NCBI GenBank assembly: GCA_006226265.1
Contig: SBHH01000104.1
Location: 1-21,745, forward strand
Source: Alphaproteobacteria bacterium
Lineage (GTDB): Bacteria > Pseudomonadota > Alphaproteobacteria > Sneathiellales > Sneathiellaceae
Reading direction: 5' to 3'
DNA: 21,745 bases
Positions 8,562-17,188 of the stretch are shown one piece after another. The notes below the pieces were generated by a model. It worked only from the letters and a program-made list of their open reading frames with translations, was not told where the DNA came from and did no database searches. The position numbers and the translations under genes were made by a program. The stretch's first letter is position 1. The number at the start of each line of letters is the position of its first letter.

Positions 8562-8617
8562 CCGGGCCTTCGGGATAAAATGCGGCTATCCTGCCATATG
8601 GGATGGCCCGGATTTTT
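8562..8617 (+). terminator. terminator-like or attenuator-like hairpins in the maeB leader
   Basis: CCGGGCC (8562-8568) pairs with GGCCCGG (8605-8611), which is followed by ATTTTT. Inside, TATCC at 8587-8591 can pair either with GGATA at 8573-8577 or, as ATCC, with GGAT at 8601-8604. The two inner pairings exclude each other. The structure may simply end the tRNA-Leu transcript, or it may modulate read-through into maeB, whose ATG is 65 bases beyond the T-run. The remainder of the 224-base gap (8459-8682) shows no gene that I can support. Confidence 0.4.
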
Positions 8618-8682
8618 AATGGCAAAATCCTCTGATATTCGCTAAACCCTAGCAACAGCCCGTAAAGTTGAAAGGTTCGGTC

Positions 8683-11010
8683 ATGGCAAAGGATATTTCC
8701 GAAAAAGCAATGGATTATCACCGGCGGCCGCGGCCCGGAAAGCTGACGATTTCCCCGACCAAGCCGATGGATACCCAGCTCGATCTCGCGCTCGCCTATT
8801 CGCCGGGGGTAGCGCATCCCTGCCTTGCCATTGCCGAAGATCCGATGCAGGCGGCCGAAGTAACGGGGCGCGGCAATCTGGTCGGCGTTGTCACCAACGG
8901 CACGGCGGTTCTCGGCCTTGGCCCCATCGGGCCGCTTGCCTCCAAGCCGGTGATGGAAGGGAAGGCCGTCCTTTTCAAGAAATTCGCCGGGATCGATGTC
9001 TTCGATATCGAACTCGCCGAGCGGGATCCGGAAAAGCTCGTCGACATCATCACGGCGATGGAGCCGACATTCGGTGGCATTAATCTTGAGGATATCAAAG
9101 CGCCGGAATGCTTCATCATCGAGAAGCTCTGCCGGGAGCGGATGAACATCCCCGTCTTCCACGATGATCAGCATGGCACGGCGATCTGCGTCGCGGCGGC
9201 GATCTATAATGCCCTTCGCGTGGTGGAAAAGGACCTGGCCGATGTGCGACTCACAGCCTGCGGGGCAGGGGCGGCGGCGCTTGCCTGCCTCAATCTTCTG
9301 GTCAGTCTTGGCCTGCCACGCGAGAATATTACGGTCTGCGATATCCATGGCGTCGTCTATCAGGGACGTGAGGTGGAGATGGATCCTTATAAATCCGTCT
9401 TTGCGATCGATACCAACAAGCGGACCCTTGTCGATGCGATGGTTGGGGCGGATGTCTTCCTCGGCTGCTCCGGCCCCGGCGCGCTTAAGAAGGAAATGGT
9501 TGCGACGATGGCGGAGAAGCCGATCATCCTGGCCCTCGCTAATCCGACGCCGGAAATCCTGCCCGAAGAGGCAAAGGAAGTGCGCCCCGACGCGATCATT
9601 GCGACCGGCCGCTCGGACTATCCGAATCAGGTGAATAACGTCCTCTGCTTCCCCTATCTGTTTCGCGGCGCCCTCGATGTTGGCGCGACCGAGATCAATG
9701 AGGAAATGAAAATCGCGGCCGTGAAGGCGATTGCCGATCTCGCGATGGCGGAGCAGTCGGACATCGTTGCCAAGGCCTATGGCGGGGAACCGGCGATGTT
9801 CGGCCCTGACTATCTGATCCCAACACCGTTCGATCCCCGGCTTTATCTGGAAGTCTCTTTCGCGGTGGCCAAGGCAGCAATGGAAAGCGGGGTTGCCAGT
9901 CGGCCGATCGAGGATTTGTCGAAATATTACGAGAAGCTGTCGCATTTCATCTATCGCACGGGCTTTGTCATGCGTCCGCTGTTCGACCGGGCGCGTCAGG
10001 AACTGATGCGCGTCGCTTATTCGGAAGGGGAGGAACCGCGTGTTCTTTCTGCCGTGCAGACGGTGGTGGATGACCGGCTGGCATCCCCCATCCTGATCGG
10101 TCGCCGTAAGGTGATCGAAAGCCGGATCGAACGGCTCGGCCTGCGTATTCGCCCGGACAAGGATTTTGAGATTGTCGATCCTGAGAGCGATCCGCGCTAC
10201 CGCGAATACTGGCAGGCTTATCATAAGCTGCGCGAACGCTTCGGCGTGGATATCGAGACGGCAAAGGCGCGTATCCGCACCAACACGACGATTATCGGCG
10301 CAATGATGGTGCATCTGGGTCATTCCGACGCCATGATTTGCGGCACCTATGGCAAGTATGACCAGCATTACCGCCGTGTCTCAGATATCATCCCGTTCCG
10401 TGAAGGGGTGCGGAATGCCTCGGCCCTGCATCTTGTGATTATGCCGGAACGCACGCTTTTCTTCACCGATACCCAGGTCAGCCATGAACATACGGCGGAG
10501 GAACTTGCAGAGCTTGCTATCCTCGCCGCTGATGAGGTGCGCCGCTTCGGCATTGAGCCAAAGGCCGCGCTTCTTTCCTATTCCAATTTCGGATCGACCG
10601 ACATGCCCTCCGCCCGGCGGGCGCGAAAAGCCCTCGCCATTATTGAGCAGATGGCGCCAGAGCTTGCAATTGAGGGCGAGATGAAGGCCGACATGGCGCT
10701 TGATCCCGTGATCCGGGAGGCGGCCTTCCCCAACTCGCGCCTCAAGGATGCGGCCAATCTTTTAATTATGCCGAACCTTGATTCCGCAAACATCAGCTAT
10801 AACATCGCGAAGAGCATCGGCCACGGGATTGCGGTTGGACCTATCCTGATCGGCATGTCGAAATCGGTTCACGTGACGGTCAGCTCGATTACGGTGCGCG
10901 GCCTCGTCAACATGACGGCGGTGGCCGCGGTAGATGCGCAGGACCACCGGGCGGGCAAGATGATGCCGGGCCCGGTTGCCCGCAAGGCAAACCTGATTGA
11001 TGAAGGCTGA
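8683..11010 (+). CDS. maeB: NADP-dependent malic enzyme with C-terminal phosphotransacetylase-like domain
   Basis: The 775-residue hybrid malic enzyme decarboxylates malate to pyruvate with reduction of NAD(P). The N-terminal malic domain shows [20 protein letters not shown] near 30-50 and [10 protein letters not shown] near 159, with metal- and substrate-binding acidic residues. The dinucleotide-binding domain has [14 protein letters not shown] from about 193 and [19 protein letters not shown] near 310-330. From about 430 to the end lies a phosphotransacetylase-like domain (ending in the [13 protein letters not shown] region). In characterised proteobacterial relatives this part is not catalytic for acetyl transfer but mediates allosteric control by acetyl-CoA. 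The ATG at 8683 has AAAGG at 8671-8675; an upstream in-frame TTG at 8668 has no such site. NADP rather than NAD preference is by family likeness only. mgtE follows after five bases. Confidence 0.95.
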   Translation: MAKDISEKAMDYHRRPRPGKLTISPTKPMDTQLDLALAYSPGVAHPCLAIAEDPMQAAEVTGRGNLVGVVTNGTAVLGLGPIGPLASKPVMEGKAVLFKKFAGIDVFDIELAERDPEKLVDIITAMEPTFGGINLEDIKAPECFIIEKLCRERMNIPVFHDDQHGTAICVAAAIYNALRVVEKDLADVRLTACGAGAAALACLNLLVSLGLPRENITVCDIHGVVYQGREVEMDPYKSVFAIDTNKRTLVDAMVGADVFLGCSGPGALKKEMVATMAEKPIILALANPTPEILPEEAKEVRPDAIIATGRSDYPNQVNNVLCFPYLFRGALDVGATEINEEMKIAAVKAIADLAMAEQSDIVAKAYGGEPAMFGPDYLIPTPFDPRLYLEVSFAVAKAAMESGVASRPIEDLSKYYEKLSHFIYRTGFVMRPLFDRARQELMRVAYSEGEEPRVLSAVQTVVDDRLASPILIGRRKVIESRIERLGLRIRPDKDFEIVDPESDPRYREYWQAYHKLRERFGVDIETAKARIRTNTTIIGAMMVHLGHSDAMICGTYGKYDQHYRRVSDIIPFREGVRNASALHLVIMPERTLFFTDTQVSHEHTAEELAELAILAADEVRRFGIEPKAALLSYSNFGSTDMPSARRARKALAIIEQMAPELAIEGEMKADMALDPVIREAAFPNSRLKDAANLLIMPNLDSANISYNIAKSIGHGIAVGPILIGMSKSVHVTVSSITVRGLVNMTAVAAVDAQDHRAGKMMPGPVARKANLIDEG

Positions 11011-11015
11011 CCCTT

Positions 11016-12416
11016 ATGGCAGAGCTCGAGAGAGATCCTGAAACCCGGCTCGAAGAACAGGAGACCGCCGCCGGTGGCTACGGCCTGAATGACGAGATCG
11101 TCCAGGATATTCAGGAAGCTCTTGAAGAAGAAAACTTTCCGTATGTTCAGGAAACGCTGGAGGACTGGCATTCCGCCGATCTTGCCGATCTGATCGAGCA
11201 GCTGAAACCGAAACTGCGCGCGCCCTTCTTCCAGGCGATGGAAGGGCAGATCACGCCGGATGTCTATTCCGACCTTGACGAAAACGTTCGTGACGAGCTG
11301 GTCGAGGAGATGGAGCCGGCCGAGATCGCCGCCTTCGTGAGCGCGCTGGAGCTCGACGACGCCGTCGACGTCCTGGAGGATCTCGGCGAAAGCGAGCAAC
11401 AGGAAGTCCTGAAAGAGATTCCCGCAGATGAGCGCGCCGCGCTGGAGGAGGGGCTTTCATACGGCGAGGACACCGCCGGCCGCCTGATGCAGCGCAACCT
11501 GATTGCTGTGCCGGAATACTGGAATATCGGTCAGACGATCGACTATATGCGCGATACCGAAGATCTGCCAAACGAGTTCTATGAAATCTTCGTCGTCGAT
11601 CCGCGCCATCACCCGATCGGCACCATTCCGCTTAACCGCGCCATGCGTAACAAGCGTCCTGTCGCTATCCGCGATATCATGGATACCGAGCAGCGCCTGA
11701 TTCCTGTCGATATGGATCAGGAGGATGTCGCCTACCTGTTCCAGCAATACCGCCTGACTTCTGCCGCAGTGATCAATTCGGATGGCGCGCTGATTGGCGT
11801 TATCACCGTTGATGACATCGTCGATGTTATCAATGAAGAGGCGGAAGAAGACATCCTTCGTCTTGGTGGTGTGTCAGAGGATGACCTGTTCGGCAGCATT
11901 CTCTCTACCTCCCGTGCGCGCTTTCCCTGGCTGTTCGTCAATCTTCTGACCGCCATCGCCGCGTCTATTGCCATCGGCTTTTTTGATGCCACGCTGGAGG
12001 CGATTATTGCGCTCGCTGTCCTGATGCCGATCGTTGCCAGCATGGGTGGTAATGCGGGCACTCAGACACTTACCGTTGCGGTTCGCGCCATTGCGACGAA
12101 GGAGCTGACCTCCGCTAATATGATGCGGATTTTAAGCAAGGAAATTAGTGTCGCGCTGGTGAACGGGGCGGTATTTGCCGTCCTTGTTGGAGTAATCGCC
12201 TGGCTTTGGTTCGGTCAGGCGAAAATCGGCGGCATTATCGCGGTTGCGATGATCGTCAATATTTTTGTCGCCGGGATTTTCGGCATGCTGGTGCCGGTCA
12301 CGCTCGACCGGTTGAAAGTCGATCCGGCGATCGCCTCCAGCGTCTTTGTGACGACAGTGACCGATATCGTTGGCTTTGTTTCCTTCCTTGGCCTTGCCAC
12401 CCTGTTTCTGCTCTGA
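11016..12416 (+). CDS. mgtE: MgtE-family magnesium channel/transporter
   Basis: The 466-residue inner-membrane protein admits Mg2+ and is gated by cytosolic Mg2+ in characterised homologues. An acidic N-terminal superhelical MgtE_N domain spans about 35-150. Two CBS domains follow at about 155-290 (RNLIAVPEYWNIGQTIDYMR; SDGALIGVITVDDIVDVINE). The C-terminal pore domain has five membrane helices at about 303-323, 326-350, 376-398, 402-428 and 441-466. The signature MGGNAGTQTLTVAVRA begins at residue 343, and Asp450 in VTTVTDIVGF corresponds to the ion-binding pore aspartate of the family. GAAGG at the end of maeB serves as its ribosome-binding site, so translation is probably coupled to maeB. 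Only three bases separate its stop from the stop of the convergent LysR gene. No M-box riboswitch is visible. Confidence 0.95.
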   Translation: MAELERDPETRLEEQETAAGGYGLNDEIVQDIQEALEEENFPYVQETLEDWHSADLADLIEQLKPKLRAPFFQAMEGQITPDVYSDLDENVRDELVEEMEPAEIAAFVSALELDDAVDVLEDLGESEQQEVLKEIPADERAALEEGLSYGEDTAGRLMQRNLIAVPEYWNIGQTIDYMRDTEDLPNEFYEIFVVDPRHHPIGTIPLNRAMRNKRPVAIRDIMDTEQRLIPVDMDQEDVAYLFQQYRLTSAAVINSDGALIGVITVDDIVDVINEEAEEDILRLGGVSEDDLFGSILSTSRARFPWLFVNLLTAIAASIAIGFFDATLEAIIALAVLMPIVASMGGNAGTQTLTVAVRAIATKELTSANMMRILSKEISVALVNGAVFAVLVGVIAWLWFGQAKIGGIIAVAMIVNIFVAGIFGMLVPVTLDRLKVDPAIASSVFVTTVTDIVGFVSFLGLATLFLL

Positions 12417-12419
12417 CCC

Positions 12420-13322
12420 CTAGCGCGCCCAGTCGAGATTCTTGGCCGATCCGCTCCGGTGTGGCAGCCAGTCGTGGCTGCTGGCAAACAGGCGGAAGGC
12501 GCGGATTAGCTCGTTATCCTCTTCCGTCGACCAGGAAAGACCGATGGCGCGGCCGATATTGACCCCTTCGACTGCGACCTGTGCAACTTCCGCTGTGGTG
12601 AGGATGTCTGGCATCATGCAAAGCCCGACACCTGCCGCAACGAAGGCAAGCGCCTTGTCATCCTGGTCGGTGCGAAAGACGATATGCGGACTGACGCCCG
12701 CGCTCGCAAAGGTGCGGCCGATCTCGTTTCCTGTCTCGCAATGGCTGCGATGGATGAAATCAAGCCGGTCGAGTTGTTTCAAAGGCACGGTATTGCGGTT
12801 TGCAAGCGGATGGCCAAGCGGTGTGGCCAGCACATATTTCCAGCTATAAAGCCGGTCGAATTCGAGATGGCTGCCAGTCTCCGGCATGACCGAAAGGGCA
12901 ATATCAATCCGCCGCTCGCCAAGCCAGCTTTGAAGTTGCGAAACCGTTCCGTCCTTGATCGATATCTGGCTGTCGGGATGCGCCTTTCCGAAATCGCGGA
13001 ACAGATCGGCCAGCCGTGCGGTCGGCAGGCTCCGGAGAACGCCGAGCTGCAACCGCTGCACCGGGGCTTTGCGGGAGATTTCCTGCTTGGCCGCATTGCA
13101 TTCGTAGATGACTGTCCGGGCGTGGGGCAGGAAGCGGCGGCCCGCCTCGGTCAGAGAGATATTGCGTGCCTCCCGGTTGAAAAGGGATGTGCCGAGCTCC
13201 GTTTCCAGCTTCTTGATCCCGGCGGAGAGGGTCGGCTGGCTCACGAAGGCGCGTTCCGCTGCCCGGGAGAAGTTGTTCGTCTCGACAATCGCGAGGAAAT
13301 AGCGAAGCTGGTAGATGTCCAT
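12420..13322 (-). CDS. LysR-family transcriptional regulator
   Basis: The 300-residue regulator has an N-terminal winged helix-turn-helix: MDIYQLRYFLAIVETNNFSR, then the recognition region AAERAFVSQPTLSAGIKKLE at about 21-40, and LTEAGRRFLPHART. The co-inducer-binding domain covers about residues 90-295 (LQLGVLRSLPTARLADLFRDF onward). LysR proteins bind as tetramers to dyads near their own promoter and a divergent target. This gene is divergent from the crotonase-led acyl-CoA gene run with an 89-base AT-rich spacer carrying a strong inverted repeat, so that run is the obvious target. The effector is unknown; an acyl-CoA or its free acid is an inference from the neighbours. The first arm of the inverted repeat is one base from its start codon, suggesting autoregulation. 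Confidence 0.93.
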   Translation of the reverse strand: MDIYQLRYFLAIVETNNFSRAAERAFVSQPTLSAGIKKLETELGTSLFNREARNISLTEAGRRFLPHARTVIYECNAAKQEISRKAPVQRLQLGVLRSLPTARLADLFRDFGKAHPDSQISIKDGTVSQLQSWLGERRIDIALSVMPETGSHLEFDRLYSWKYVLATPLGHPLANRNTVPLKQLDRLDFIHRSHCETGNEIGRTFASAGVSPHIVFRTDQDDKALAFVAAGVGLCMMPDILTTAEVAQVAVEGVNIGRAIGLSWSTEEDNELIRAFRLFASSHDWLPHRSGSAKNLDWAR

Positions 13323-13323
13323 G

Positions 13324-13373
13324 TAATAGATAATATCAATAACAATTATCGAAACAAATGATTTTATCTATTA
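13324..13373. promoter_or_regulatory. inverted-repeat operator candidate between LysR gene and crotonase
   Basis: TAATAGATAA at 13324-13333 and its exact complement TTATCTATTA at 13364-13373 form a 10-bp inverted repeat with a 30-base spacer. A third, partial element ATTATC at 13345-13350 pairs with GATAAT at 13329-13334. The tract is far more AT-rich than its surroundings. Multiple half-sites in a divergent spacer are what a LysR tetramer would bind. The dyads are not centred as a textbook T-N11-A box, so the exact footprint is uncertain. Confidence 0.55.
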
Positions 13374-13385
13374 AGAAGAGACGCA

Positions 13386-13391
13386 TATAGT
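13386..13391 (+). promoter_or_regulatory. candidate -10 of the acyl-CoA gene run
   Basis: TATAGT matches the sigma-70 -10 consensus at five of six positions. A 17-base spacer places the -35 at 13363-13368 (TTTATC, a poor match), overlapping the right arm of the inverted repeat. Transcription would start near 13398, 14 bases ahead of the ATG. A weak -35 covered by an operator arm fits an activator-dependent promoter. Confidence 0.4.
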
Positions 13392-13411
13392 CTGCCGAAA
13401 AGGAAAACGCC

Positions 13412-14200
13412 ATGGGATATGAAACCGTCACATTCGAACGAAAAGGATCGGTCGCTGTCATCACCCTTGACCGGCCGGACGCCGCCAATACCCTCAATAT
13501 GGCGATGGGGCGGGAGCTTCTGGAACTTGCCATCGAATGCGATGAGAACCCGGATATCCGAGCCGTCGTTCTGACGGGGGCAGGACGCTTCTTCTGCGCA
13601 GGCGGCGACATCGCGGCTTTTGCGAAAGAAGGTGATAATCTCGGCCGGTTTGTGAAGGAATTGACGACTTACGTGCATTCGGCCCTCTCGCGCTTCGCAC
13701 GCATGGACGCGCCCTTGATCACCGCGATTAATGGCACAGCGGCGGGCGGCGGGATCAGCATGGCGGCCTGTGGGGATATCGCCATCGCGGCGGAGGAGGC
13801 CAAATTCACCATGGCCTATACCCGCGCGGCGCTGGTGCCGGATGCAAGCTCGACTTATTTCATCACTCGCCATATCGGCCTTCGCCGGATGCAGGAACTC
13901 GCGATCACCAACCGCCTCCTCACCGCCGCGGAGGCGCTGGACTGGGGACTTGTGACCCGCGTCGTGCCGGGCGACAGGCTGATGGAAGAGGCGATGAAAT
14001 TGGCGGCAGAACTCGCGAACGGCCCGACGAAAAGTTTCGGTTATGTCAAAAGCCTTTTGCTGGAGACCTTCAGCAACGGTCTTGAGACGCAGCTGGAGCG
14101 GGAGGCCCGCGCCATCTCCGCCGCCGGCAGCAGCGAGGACGGGCGCGAAGGGATCGCCGCCTTCCTTGAAAAGCGTCCGCCCGAATTTAAGGGGAGATAA
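13412..14200 (+). CDS. crotonase-family enoyl-CoA hydratase/isomerase, PaaG-like
   Basis: The 262-residue crotonase-fold enzyme acts on an acyl-CoA. The oxyanion-hole elements are FCAGGDIAAF (61-70) and NGTAAGGGISMAACGD (108-122). The two glutamates of classical enoyl-CoA hydratase are absent: by alignment with the rat enzyme they are Ser116 and Tyr136 here. Instead Asp144 in LVPDASSTYF sits where PaaG-type isomerases carry their catalytic aspartate. A double-bond isomerase or a ring-acting PaaG-like role is therefore more likely than simple hydration. AGGA at 13401-13404 precedes the ATG. It is the first gene of the run controlled by the divergent LysR spacer, and its GGGGAGA tail doubles as the ribosome-binding site of the thioesterase gene. 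Confidence 0.85.
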   Translation: MGYETVTFERKGSVAVITLDRPDAANTLNMAMGRELLELAIECDENPDIRAVVLTGAGRFFCAGGDIAAFAKEGDNLGRFVKELTTYVHSALSRFARMDAPLITAINGTAAGGGISMAACGDIAIAAEEAKFTMAYTRAALVPDASSTYFITRHIGLRRMQELAITNRLLTAAEALDWGLVTRVVPGDRLMEEAMKLAAELANGPTKSFGYVKSLLLETFSNGLETQLEREARAISAAGSSEDGREGIAAFLEKRPPEFKGR

Positions 14201-14205
14201 GCGAC

Positions 14206-14688
14206 ATGTCGTCCAGCTTTCAGCCTTTGAACCCGGATTTCGATGCCGTCGTGCGCGACAGCTTCGCGCGTCAGCCCTTTATGAGCGAGGTCGGCGCGCG
14301 CATTGCTCTGCTGGAACCCGGCATCTGTGAGATCCATGTCGATATGCGAAAGGGCCTGACGCAGCAGCATGGCTTTTTTCATGGCGGGCTGGTCACGGCA
14401 ATCACGGATTCGGCGGCCGGTTATGCCTCCTACTCGCTTTACCCGGAAAACAGTACGGTCCTGACCGTCGATCTCAATGTAAAGTTCCTGAAACCGGCGC
14501 AAGGAAGCCTGCTTCGCGCCCGGGCGGAAGTTGTGAAAACAGGTAAAACGCTCTATATCAGCAGGGCCGACGCCTTCGCGGAGGAGGGGGAGGCTTCCAA
14601 CCATTGCCTGACCGGCCTTTTTTCCATGATGTGCCTGCCCGGCAAGCCGGATCATATAAACTTTGGTCGTAATGACAGCGCGGCATGA
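14206..14688 (+). CDS. PaaI/YdiI-like hotdog-fold acyl-CoA thioesterase
   Basis: The 160-residue hotdog protein should hydrolyse an acyl-CoA or aryl-CoA thioester to the free acid and CoA in the cytosol. The family motif is QQHGFFHGGLVTAITDSAAG at about 53-72: HGG is the helix-capping element and Asp68 the probable catalytic acid. A second conserved stretch, TVDLNVKFLKPAQG, is the usual beta-strand region. The length is at the upper end for PaaI-like proteins, with a polar C-terminal tail. It starts five bases after the crotonase stop, and a GGGGAGA overlapping that stop serves as its ribosome-binding site, so the pair is probably translationally coupled. Such enzymes often relieve CoA sequestration; the substrate cannot be read from sequence. 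Confidence 0.85.
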   Translation: MSSSFQPLNPDFDAVVRDSFARQPFMSEVGARIALLEPGICEIHVDMRKGLTQQHGFFHGGLVTAITDSAAGYASYSLYPENSTVLTVDLNVKFLKPAQGSLLRARAEVVKTGKTLYISRADAFAEEGEASNHCLTGLFSMMCLPGKPDHINFGRNDSAA

Positions 14689-14755
14689 TATGTTGGATGT
14701 CCCATACGGGACGGCGCAAACAGACAGTAGATAACCTGCAATTAAAGGACGAATG

Positions 14756-15928
14756 ATGTCAGCCATTCATTTCCCCAGTCTCAATTTCGATCTCGGCGAG
14801 ACCGCCGATATGCTGCGCGATACAGTGGCCGCCTTTGCGGATGAGCATTTGGCGCCGCGCGCCGCCGAAATTGACGAAACAAACCAGTTCCCGATGGATA
14901 TGTGGCCCAAGATGGGGGAACTCGGCCTGCTCGGCATCACCGTCGATGAGGAATATGGCGGTGCGGGGCTCGGCTATCTGGAGCATTGCATCGCGGTCGA
15001 GGAAATCAGCCGCGCCTCCGCCTCGGTCGGACTTTCCTATGGCGCGCACTCCAATCTCTGCGTCAACCAGATCCGCCGTAACGGGGCGGAGGAACAGAAG
15101 CGCAAATATCTTCCCAAGCTTATCAGCGGGGAGCATGTCGGCGCCCTTGCGATGAGTGAGCCGGGCGCAGGCTCCGATGTCGTTTCCATGCGGCTCCGGG
15201 CCGACAAGAAGGGTGATCGTTATGTCCTGAACGGCAATAAATTCTGGATCACCAACGGCCCGGATGCGGACGTACTGGTGGTCTATGCGAAGACGGAGCC
15301 CGATGCGGGCCCGCGCGGCATTACCGCCTTCCTGATCGAGAAGGGCTTTAAGGGTTTTTCGACCGCGCAGAAGCTTGACAAGCTCGGCATGCGGGGCTCC
15401 AACACCTGCGAGCTTGTGTTCGAGGATTGCGAGGTGCCGGAGGAAAATGTTCTTGGTCAGTTGAACGAGGGCGTCCGCGTCCTGATGAGCGGGCTGGACT
15501 ACGAACGGGTCGTCCTCTCCGCCGGGCCGCTTGGTATCATGCGGGCCTGCATGGATATCGTGATCCCCTATATCCACGACCGCGAACAGTTCGGCCAGCC
15601 TATCGGCACGTTCCAGCTGATGCAGGGCAAGATCGCTGACATGTATTCGACGATGAATGCCTGCCGCGCCTATGTCTATACGGTGGCGAAGGCCTGCGAC
15701 CGGGGCGAGACGACGCGAAAGGATGCCGCAGGCGTCATCCTCTATGCGGCGGAAAAGGCGACATGGATGGCGCTGGAGGCCATTCAGGCGCTCGGCGGTA
15801 ACGGCTATATCAATGAATATCCGACCGGCCGCCTCCTGCGCGATGCCAAGCTCTACGAGATCGGCGCAGGCACGAGCGAGGTGCGCCGCATGCTGATCGG
15901 CCGCGAACTTTTTAATGAAACTGCCTGA
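14756..15928 (+). CDS. ivd: isovaleryl-CoA dehydrogenase
   Basis: The 390-residue FAD enzyme oxidises isovaleryl-CoA to 3-methylcrotonyl-CoA in leucine breakdown, passing electrons to electron-transfer flavoprotein. The fold runs as N-terminal helical, beta ([40 protein letters not shown]) and C-terminal helical domains. [20 protein letters not shown] carries the catalytic glutamate (Glu250) at the position used by isovaleryl-CoA dehydrogenases, not in the YEG position of short-chain enzymes; [15 protein letters not shown] closes the protein. Two ATGs are adjacent; I prefer the second (14756) since AGGA at 14746-14749 is then six bases away. The 67-base gap before it holds a small dyad GTCCC-ATAC-GGGAC. 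In many clusters mccB follows directly; here it lies about 4 kb downstream. Confidence 0.93.
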   Translation: MSAIHFPSLNFDLGETADMLRDTVAAFADEHLAPRAAEIDETNQFPMDMWPKMGELGLLGITVDEEYGGAGLGYLEHCIAVEEISRASASVGLSYGAHSNLCVNQIRRNGAEEQKRKYLPKLISGEHVGALAMSEPGAGSDVVSMRLRADKKGDRYVLNGNKFWITNGPDADVLVVYAKTEPDAGPRGITAFLIEKGFKGFSTAQKLDKLGMRGSNTCELVFEDCEVPEENVLGQLNEGVRVLMSGLDYERVVLSAGPLGIMRACMDIVIPYIHDREQFGQPIGTFQLMQGKIADMYSTMNACRAYVYTVAKACDRGETTRKDAAGVILYAAEKATWMALEAIQALGGNGYINEYPTGRLLRDAKLYEIGAGTSEVRRMLIGRELFNETA

Positions 15929-15967
15929 ACAAGAACAAGAAAACCTTTTTAGGAATGGAGAAAAGCA

Positions 15968-17155
15968 ATGAGTGAAGATCCGATTGTCATCGTCGGCATG
16001 GCAAGAACCCCGATGGGCGGATTCCAGGGCGAGCTTGCCGGTGTGAAAGCGCCCCAGCTTGGCGCCGTCGCGATCGAGGCGGCCATGTCCCGCGCGGGCG
16101 TGACCGGCACCGATATCGACGAAGTTATCATGGGCTGCGTTTTGCCGGCCGGACTTGGTCAGGCACCGGCGCGTCAGGCGTCCTTCGGCGCAGGCATTCC
16201 CGATTCCGTTGGCTGCACTACGGTTAACAAGATGTGCGGCTCCGGCATGCGCGCCGCCATGTATGCCTTCGACGCCATCAAGGCCGAAAGCGCGAATGTC
16301 ATGGTCGCGGGCGGGTTTGAGAGCATGACCAATGCGCCATATGTCTTGCCGAAAATGCGCGACGGGCTCCGGCTTGGCCATGGCGAGGTGAAGGATCACA
16401 TGTTCCTTGACGGGCTTGAAGATGCCTATGAGGAAGGCCGCCTGATGGGCAGCTTCGCCGAGGAAACGGCGGGCCTCTACCAGTTCACGCGGCAGGAGCA
16501 GGACGCCTATGCGATTGAATCTTTGGCTCGCGCCAAAAAGGCGACCGAGGATGGCAGCTTTGCCGCCGAAATCACCCCGGTCACGGTAAAAAGCCGGAAA
16601 GGCGATATTGTCATCGACAAGGACGAGCAGCCCCTGAAAGGCAATCCGGACAAGATCCCGACCCTGAAGCCCGCCTTCGCAAAGGACGGGACGGTGACGG
16701 CGGCCAATTCCTCCTCCATCTCCGATGGCGGTGCGGCGCTCGTTCTGATGAAAGAAAGCGAAGCGAAGCGGCGCGGTCTGAAACCCATCGCCAAATTCCT
16801 CGCCCATTCGACCCATGCCCGGAAACCCTCCGAATTCACGCTCGCGCCGATCGATGCGATCAAGAAAGTCATGGAAAAAGTGAACTGGACCAAGGACGAT
16901 GTCGATCTGTTCGAGATCAACGAGGCTTTCGCCGTTGTCACCATGGCGGCGATGCGCGATCTCGGCCTCGATCATGACAAGGTCAATGTCCATGGCGGGG
17001 CCTGCGCGCTTGGTCATCCGGTTGGCGCCTCCGGTGCCCGCATTGTTGTGACGCTTCTCTCTGCCTTGCAGAAATATGGCAAGACGCGGGGTGTCGCCGC
17101 GCTTTGCATCGGTGGCGGCGAGGCGACGGCCATGGCGCTGGAACTCGTCAACTAA
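15968..17155 (+). CDS. acetyl-CoA C-acyltransferase (thiolase)
   Basis: The 395-residue thiolase either cleaves 3-ketoacyl-CoA with CoA or condenses two acetyl-CoA. The active-site residues are complete: nucleophile Cys90 in NKMCGSGMRA, NEAFA at about residue 318, His350 in CALGHPVGASG and Cys380 in LCIGGGEA. The overall pattern (VIVGMARTPMGGFQGELAGV; the central AYAIESLARAKKA loop) resembles acetoacetyl-CoA thiolases. That role would convert acetoacetyl-CoA, the end product of leucine breakdown, to acetyl-CoA. A broader 3-ketoacyl-CoA thiolase is the alternative. GGAG at 15957-15960 is its ribosome-binding site. It sits between two acyl-CoA dehydrogenase genes on the same strand, 39 bases after ivd. 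Confidence 0.92.
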   Translation: MSEDPIVIVGMARTPMGGFQGELAGVKAPQLGAVAIEAAMSRAGVTGTDIDEVIMGCVLPAGLGQAPARQASFGAGIPDSVGCTTVNKMCGSGMRAAMYAFDAIKAESANVMVAGGFESMTNAPYVLPKMRDGLRLGHGEVKDHMFLDGLEDAYEEGRLMGSFAEETAGLYQFTRQEQDAYAIESLARAKKATEDGSFAAEITPVTVKSRKGDIVIDKDEQPLKGNPDKIPTLKPAFAKDGTVTAANSSSISDGGAALVLMKESEAKRRGLKPIAKFLAHSTHARKPSEFTLAPIDAIKKVMEKVNWTKDDVDLFEINEAFAVVTMAAMRDLGLDHDKVNVHGGACALGHPVGASGARIVVTLLSALQKYGKTRGVAALCIGGGEATAMALELVN

Positions 17156-17188
17156 CGAAACTGGAGCCGGACGGGCAGGGAGAGAAAA

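Noticed and set aside
13371..13374. Other TTAA tetramers (also near 5599, 8616 and 14742) as further CtrA sites
   Set aside because: None has a second TTAA seven bases away, so they are single half-sites expected by chance in AT-rich spacers.
14699..14712. Small dyad GTCCC-ATAC-GGGAC before ivd
   Set aside because: The stem is only five base pairs with no T-run, too weak to call a terminator or an operator on its own.
14759..17017. Long antisense frame (752 codons) opposite ivd and thiolase
   Set aside because: Both plus-strand genes have complete catalytic motifs; the antisense product has no recognisable domain.
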